Positions 59,922 to 64,000 of a stretch of 64,000 nucleotides of DNA are shown here, one piece after another. The position numbers and the translations under genes are program-made. The DNA is from Shewanella psychrotolerans. GTDB lineage: Bacteria; Pseudomonadota; Gammaproteobacteria; Enterobacterales; Shewanellaceae. The DNA lies in contig NZ_CP080419.1 in NCBI RefSeq assembly GCF_019457595.1, forward strand, positions 372,001-436,000. The letters run 5' to 3'. Numbering within the stretch: the stretch's first letter is position 1; every line of letters starts with the position of its first letter. The notes under the pieces were generated by a model. That model saw only the letters and a list, made by a program, of their open reading frames with translations, did not search any database and had not been told where the DNA came from.

Positions 59922-60821
59922 ATGAGTGTAACAGTTTTTATTCAGGGTCGAAATGGTGCCACGCGCTGGCAACCTGGAAAGCGTTGGTTGTTACTCCCTG
60001 TTTTGCTAATTGCTGCAGGAACAGGGGTTTATCAACACAATGCAAAACAACTTGAGCAGCAACAAACGAGCGTGGATAACGAGCGTGTTGCGCGCGAAGA
60101 TCAAAAGCATCAACTCATCGAGTTAAAAGGTGCTACCGAATCCCAATTGGCAATGTTGGTGACTCATGTCGCCCGTATGCAAGCGAAAGTGGCTCGTTTA
60201 GAGGCGCTTGGCCAGCAAGTTGCTAAAGATTACAAACTCGAAGATCAATTCGATTTCTCTTCTGAAGTCGGTGTTGGCGGCCTGAGTGAACTGGGCAGCA
60301 ATATCGAACTCGATCAGCTTATTCAAGATATGGATAGGCTAGTGTCACGAATAGATAACAATAATGTTCAATTATCACTACTTGAAACAGTGACATCTAA
60401 TCTCCATATAGATGATGAGCGTTATATATCGGGGCGTCCCATCCAGAAAGGTTGGTTATCTTCCCCCTATGGTTTACGTAATGATCCTTTTAACGGTAGA
60501 AGAACGATGCATAAAGGTATCGATTTTGCCGGAAAAGAGGGGACCGATGTTGTGGCTACCGCTGGTGGTGTCGTGACTTGGTCAGGCAATATGTTTGGAT
60601 ATGGCGAGTTGGTTGAAATTGATCATGGCAATGGTCTACGTACTCGTTATGGGCACAATAAGTCTTTGTTAGTAGCTATAGGTGATGTGGTCGCAAAAGG
60701 CGAGAGTATTGCCAAAATGGGAAGCACAGGGCGTTCAACTGGCCCCCATGTGCATTATGAAGTGTTGCGTGGTGGGCAGCAGATAGACCCACAAAAATAT
60801 GTCTACCGCAAGGCAGGTTAA
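59922..60821 (+). CDS. M23 (LytM) metallopeptidase, membrane-anchored
   Basis: This is a 299-residue protein. Membrane anchor at residues 20-38 (WLLLPVLLIAAGTGVY), coiled coil (about 45-110) and a C-terminal LytM domain with the zinc/catalytic histidines in HKGIDFAG and HVHYEV. Probable murein hydrolase or an activator of amidases. It stands between the dcw cluster and secA, 60 bp before secA. Confidence 0.9.
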   Translation: MSVTVFIQGRNGATRWQPGKRWLLLPVLLIAAGTGVYQHNAKQLEQQQTSVDNERVAREDQKHQLIELKGATESQLAMLVTHVARMQAKVARLEALGQQVAKDYKLEDQFDFSSEVGVGGLSELGSNIELDQLIQDMDRLVSRIDNNNVQLSLLETVTSNLHIDDERYISGRPIQKGWLSSPYGLRNDPFNGRRTMHKGIDFAGKEGTDVVATAGGVVTWSGNMFGYGELVEIDHGNGLRTRYGHNKSLLVAIGDVVAKGESIAKMGSTGRSTGPHVHYEVLRGGQQIDPQKYVYRKAG

Positions 60822-60839
60822 ACTTAAAATAGGCTTTTA

Positions 60840-60855
60840 GACTCTGTAGAGAGTC
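60840..60855 (+). other. Short hairpin before secA
   Basis: GACTCT (60840-60845) pairs perfectly with AGAGTC (60850-60855), loop GTAG, in the 60-bp spacer ahead of secA. No SecM-like arrest peptide is seen here. Confidence 0.4.
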
Positions 60856-60881
60856 AGCCAATAACATAAAAAGTGGTTCAG

Positions 60882-63605
60882 ATGTTTGGTAAATTACTGA
60901 CAAAAATATTTGGTAGTCGTAACGATCGCACCCTTAAAACACTCGGTAAGATTGTCACTAAGATTAACGCTCTCGAGTCTGACTTTGAGAAGCTCTCAGA
61001 TGATGAGCTCAAAGCGAAGACGGCAGATTTTAAGGCCCGTATCGAATCAGGTCAGTCACTAGACGATGTTATGCCTGAAGCATTCGCTGTGGTGCGTGAA
61101 GCATCTAAGCGTGTATTCGAGATGCGTCATTTCGATGTGCAGTTACTCGGTGGTATGGTGCTCGATAGTAACCGTATCGCAGAGATGCGTACTGGTGAAG
61201 GTAAGACATTAACCGCAACGCTACCAGCTTACCTTAATGCCCTAACAGGCAAAGGGGTTCACGTCATTACCGTGAACGATTATCTCGCACGCCGCGATGC
61301 TGAAAATAACCGCCCACTGTTTGAATTTCTTGGCATGACTGTCGGTATTAACGTTGCAGGTTTAGGGCAAGCCGAAAAGAAAATGGCTTACGACGCTGAT
61401 ATTACCTACGGTACTAACAATGAGTTTGGTTTCGATTACCTGCGTGACAATATGGCGTTTTCGCCAGCTGAACGTGTACAACGTCCGCTTCACTACGCCT
61501 TGATCGATGAGGTCGATTCGATTCTTATCGATGAAGCTCGTACACCGCTTATTATTTCGGGAGCCGCCGAAGACAGCTCTGAACTTTACATTAAGATCAA
61601 CACGCTTATCCCTCATCTTATCCGTCAAGAGAAAGAGGATACAGAGGAAGAGATCGGTGAAGGTGATTACTCGGTTGACGAGAAAGCCAAGCAAGTTCAT
61701 ATGACCGAACGTGGTCAAGAGAAAGTTGAAGTGTTATTGACTGAGCGCGGCATGTTAGCCGAAGGCGATTCTCTTTACTCTGCTGCAAACATCTCGTTAC
61801 TGCATCACGTTAATGCCGCATTACGTGCGCATACCCTATTCGAAAAAGATGTTGACTATATCGTGCAAGATAATGAAGTGATCATTGTCGATGAGCATAC
61901 TGGTCGTACTATGCCAGGTCGTCGCTGGTCGGAAGGCTTGCATCAAGCAGTCGAAGCTAAAGAGGGCGTTCATATTCAAAATGAAAACCAGACATTGGCA
62001 TCGATCACCTTCCAGAACTTTTTCCGTCAGTATGAAAAACTCGCGGGTATGACGGGTACAGCAGATACTGAAGCGTTTGAGTTCCAGCATATTTATGGCC
62101 TAGATACAGTCGTTATCCCAACTAACCGTCCAATGGTTCGTAAAGATAATGCTGACTTGGTTTACCTGACTGCTGAAGAGAAATACGACGCCATTATCAA
62201 AGATATTATCGGCTGTCGTGAACGTGGTCAGCCAGTGCTTGTCGGTACCGTATCCATTGAACAATCTGAACTGCTTAATAGCCTATTAAAGAAAGCGAAG
62301 ATCCCCCATGAAGTACTTAATGCTAAGTTCCATGAGCGTGAAGCCGAAATTGTGGCACAAGCGGGTCGTATTGGTGCGGTAACCATTGCAACTAACATGG
62401 CGGGTCGTGGTACGGATATCGTGCTTGGTGGTAACTGGAATATGGAGATCGAACAACTCGATAACCCCACAGCGGAGCAAAAAGCCAAGATAAAAGCCGA
62501 TTGGCAGATCCGCCATGACGAAGTTGTTGCGGCCGGTGGTTTACATATTCTCGGTACCGAGCGTCACGAGTCTCGTCGTATCGATAACCAGCTACGTGGT
62601 CGTTCGGGTCGTCAAGGTGATGCGGGTTCTTCACGTTTCTACCTATCTATGGAAGATAGCTTAATGCGTATCTTTGCTTCAGATCGCGTATCTTCGATGA
62701 TGAAGAAGCTAGGTATGGAAAAAGGGGAAGCGATTGAGCATCCTTGGGTTTCTCGCGCCATTGAAAATGCCCAACGTAAAGTAGAAGCACGTAACTTCGA
62801 TATTCGTAAGCAATTACTTGAATTCGATGATGTCGCTAATGATCAACGACAAGTGGTTTATGCTCAGCGTAATGAACTCATGGATGCAGAAAGCATTCAA
62901 GATACTATCGTTAATATCCAAGCCGATGTGGTGAACAGTCTTATCGACCAGTATGTTCCACCACAATCTGTCGAAGAGTTATGGGATATTGCTGGCTTAG
63001 AGACTCGTCTTGAGCAAGAGTACGCATTGAAGATGCCTGTTCAAGAATGGCTAGATAAAGAAGAAGATCTTCATGAAGAAACACTTCGTGAACGTATTGT
63101 CGATATGTGGGCTAAGGCATATAAGGCAAAAGAAGAGATGGTCGGTGCTCAAGTACTACGTCAATTTGAAAAAGCAGTAATGCTGCAAACTCTTGACGGT
63201 CTGTGGAAAGAGCATTTAGCAGCGATGGATCACCTACGTCAAGGTATTCACTTACGTGGCTATGCGCAGAAGAACCCTAAGCAAGAGTACAAGCGTGAAT
63301 CGTTTGAACTTTTCCAACAAATGCTTGATACCTTAAAGCATGATGTGATTAGCGTCTTGTCAAAGGTACAGGTTCAGGCTCAGTCTGATGTTGAAGAGAT
63401 GGAAGAGCGTCGTCGCCAAGAAGAAGCTAAGATCCGTCTTGATTATCAACATGAAGAAGCCGAGGCATTAGTCGGTGCTGAAGAGGCGCAAGCACTTGCA
63501 GCGACACAACCAGTTGTCCGTGACGGTGAGAAGGTTGGCCGTAATGACCCATGCCCATGTGGTTCGGGTCGCAAGTATAAGCAGTGTCACGGCAAGCTAA
63601 GTTAA
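60882..63605 (+). CDS. secA: Preprotein translocase ATPase SecA
   Basis: This 907-residue motor drives Sec-dependent export. Walker [12 protein letters not shown] (T104-T109), [13 protein letters not shown], the GRGTDI helicase motif, GRSGRQGD and the C-terminal zinc-binding [13 protein letters not shown] for SecB and lipid contact are intact. ATG 60882 ([12 protein letters not shown]) is favoured over an upstream GTG. Confidence 0.98.
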   Translation: MFGKLLTKIFGSRNDRTLKTLGKIVTKINALESDFEKLSDDELKAKTADFKARIESGQSLDDVMPEAFAVVREASKRVFEMRHFDVQLLGGMVLDSNRIAEMRTGEGKTLTATLPAYLNALTGKGVHVITVNDYLARRDAENNRPLFEFLGMTVGINVAGLGQAEKKMAYDADITYGTNNEFGFDYLRDNMAFSPAERVQRPLHYALIDEVDSILIDEARTPLIISGAAEDSSELYIKINTLIPHLIRQEKEDTEEEIGEGDYSVDEKAKQVHMTERGQEKVEVLLTERGMLAEGDSLYSAANISLLHHVNAALRAHTLFEKDVDYIVQDNEVIIVDEHTGRTMPGRRWSEGLHQAVEAKEGVHIQNENQTLASITFQNFFRQYEKLAGMTGTADTEAFEFQHIYGLDTVVIPTNRPMVRKDNADLVYLTAEEKYDAIIKDIIGCRERGQPVLVGTVSIEQSELLNSLLKKAKIPHEVLNAKFHEREAEIVAQAGRIGAVTIATNMAGRGTDIVLGGNWNMEIEQLDNPTAEQKAKIKADWQIRHDEVVAAGGLHILGTERHESRRIDNQLRGRSGRQGDAGSSRFYLSMEDSLMRIFASDRVSSMMKKLGMEKGEAIEHPWVSRAIENAQRKVEARNFDIRKQLLEFDDVANDQRQVVYAQRNELMDAESIQDTIVNIQADVVNSLIDQYVPPQSVEELWDIAGLETRLEQEYALKMPVQEWLDKEEDLHEETLRERIVDMWAKAYKAKEEMVGAQVLRQFEKAVMLQTLDGLWKEHLAAMDHLRQGIHLRGYAQKNPKQEYKRESFELFQQMLDTLKHDVISVLSKVQVQAQSDVEEMEERRRQEEAKIRLDYQHEEAEALVGAEEAQALAATQPVVRDGEKVGRNDPCPCGSGRKYKQCHGKLS

Positions 63606-63627
63606 TTCGTTAGTTTACCTATAATAG

Positions 63628-63655
63628 AAAAAGCCATCCTTAGGATGGCTTTTTT
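63628..63655 (+). terminator. secA terminator
   Basis: AAAAAGCCATCC and GGATGGCTTTTT form a 12-bp stem with a 3-nt loop, followed by T's. Confidence 0.92.
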
Positions 63656-63695
63656 GATCTTGGCGTAGGCTCAAATGGCCTCCAAAGCCTATGTT

Positions 63696-63704
63696 TGTGG
63701 ATAA
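63696..63704 (-). promoter_or_regulatory. Consensus DnaA box
   Basis: TGTGGATAA is the exact complement of TTATCCACA, the high-affinity DnaA 9-mer, in the 180 bp between secA and the ribosomal promoters. A lone box occurs by chance now and then; it may help control rRNA or replication-linked expression. Confidence 0.5.
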
Positions 63705-63780
63705 CTTTGGGGGTAAATGGTGTGTATGGTGTGACTATCTAAAAAGATCGAAAAAAGTCTGATTTTTATTGAAAAAGCAC

Positions 63781-63808
63781 TTGCGCCCATCCAAGAACTC
63801 CCTATAAT
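63781..63808 (+). promoter_or_regulatory. Ribosomal RNA promoter P1
   Basis: TTGCGC (63781-63786) and TATAAT (63803-63808) are 16 bp apart with a GC-rich discriminator (GCGC). A-tracts upstream (AAAAAGATCGAAAAAAG) look like an UP element. This is the stringent P1 layout. Confidence 0.75.
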
Positions 63809-63935
63809 GCGCATCCACTGACACGGCAAAGCTCGCAGAGACAAGTCGAAACACTAAGTTGCTAAGTTAATAAACCTAGCTTACAAGGTGTTCAGGCACT
63901 GAAAAGTGCCGCATCAAAAAGTTTTCAAAAACTGC

Positions 63936-63963
63936 TTGACGCGAACACGGGAATGCGTAGAAT
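63936..63963 (+). promoter_or_regulatory. Ribosomal RNA promoter P2
   Basis: TTGACG (63936-63941) and TAGAAT (63958-63963) are 16 bp apart, 155 bp after P1, with an A/T-rich UP-like stretch before. The leader continues to the right edge. The 16S gene is not in the window, but the tandem arrangement implies an rrn operon directly downstream. Confidence 0.75.
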
Positions 63964-64000
63964 ACGCAGCCCTAGCCACTTGGAACTACCGAGATGTGCT

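Noticed and set aside
60822..60881. A secM-like arrest peptide before secA
   Set aside because: The spacer is 60 bp and the preceding gene is an M23 peptidase without a SecM-type arrest sequence.

Overview
The window reads as a chromosomal segment of a marine gammaproteobacterium, most probably Shewanella. The grounds are gene order (yicC | rph-pyrE, coaBC-dut-slmA, radC-rpmB-rpmG, argA, rarD-yigI-recQ, leuABCD, a complete mraZ-to-lpxC division/cell-wall cluster and secA), the protein sequences, and moderate GC. The dcw cluster lacks ddlB and there is no secM before secA. Species cannot be fixed from sequence alone.

Region 1 (1 to about 14,040) is an integrated genomic island. It enters from the left with the cut 3' part of a DUF499 gene, then DUF3780(+DUF4357), a large DUF1156 DNA methylase, a phospholipase-D/SNF2 helicase and a UvrD-like helicase, all on the plus strand. 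This is a multi-gene DNA-modification plus helicase/nuclease cassette of the kind associated with anti-phage defence. It is followed by an unrecognised gene with an N-terminal helix-turn-helix and, on the minus strand, a tyrosine integrase whose arm-type repeats lie between it and the 3' end of yicC. Integration at yicC with the integrase at that edge is the arrangement of the mobilizable islands moved by SXT/R391-type conjugative elements.

Region 2 (14,043 to 42,050) is core chromosome: yicC, rph, pyrE, folE, a secreted S9 peptidase, slmA/dut/coaBC, radC, rpmBG, argA behind a paired ArgR operator, rarD, yigI, recQ, a TPR/degenerate-GGDEF membrane protein, leuABCD behind a readable leucine attenuator (a 22-residue leader peptide with six Leu codons and mutually exclusive hairpins), fadL, an NTF2-like protein with glpK, a small conserved protein, and a pair of PepSY membrane proteins, one carrying a ferredoxin domain.

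Region 3 (42,050 to 64,000) is the dcw cluster, mraZ-rsmH-ftsL-ftsI-murE-murF-mraY-murD-ftsW-murG-murC-ftsQ-ftsA-ftsZ-lpxC. Its promoter is followed by three 10-bp-spaced MraZ boxes and there is a strong internal promoter before ftsQ. A DUF721 gene, an M23 peptidase and secA follow. The window ends in tandem ribosomal RNA promoters whose 16S gene lies just beyond the right edge. The genes work together in peptidoglycan precursor synthesis, septum assembly, lipid A commitment and protein export. SlmA, encoded 37 kb away, is the known FtsZ inhibitor.
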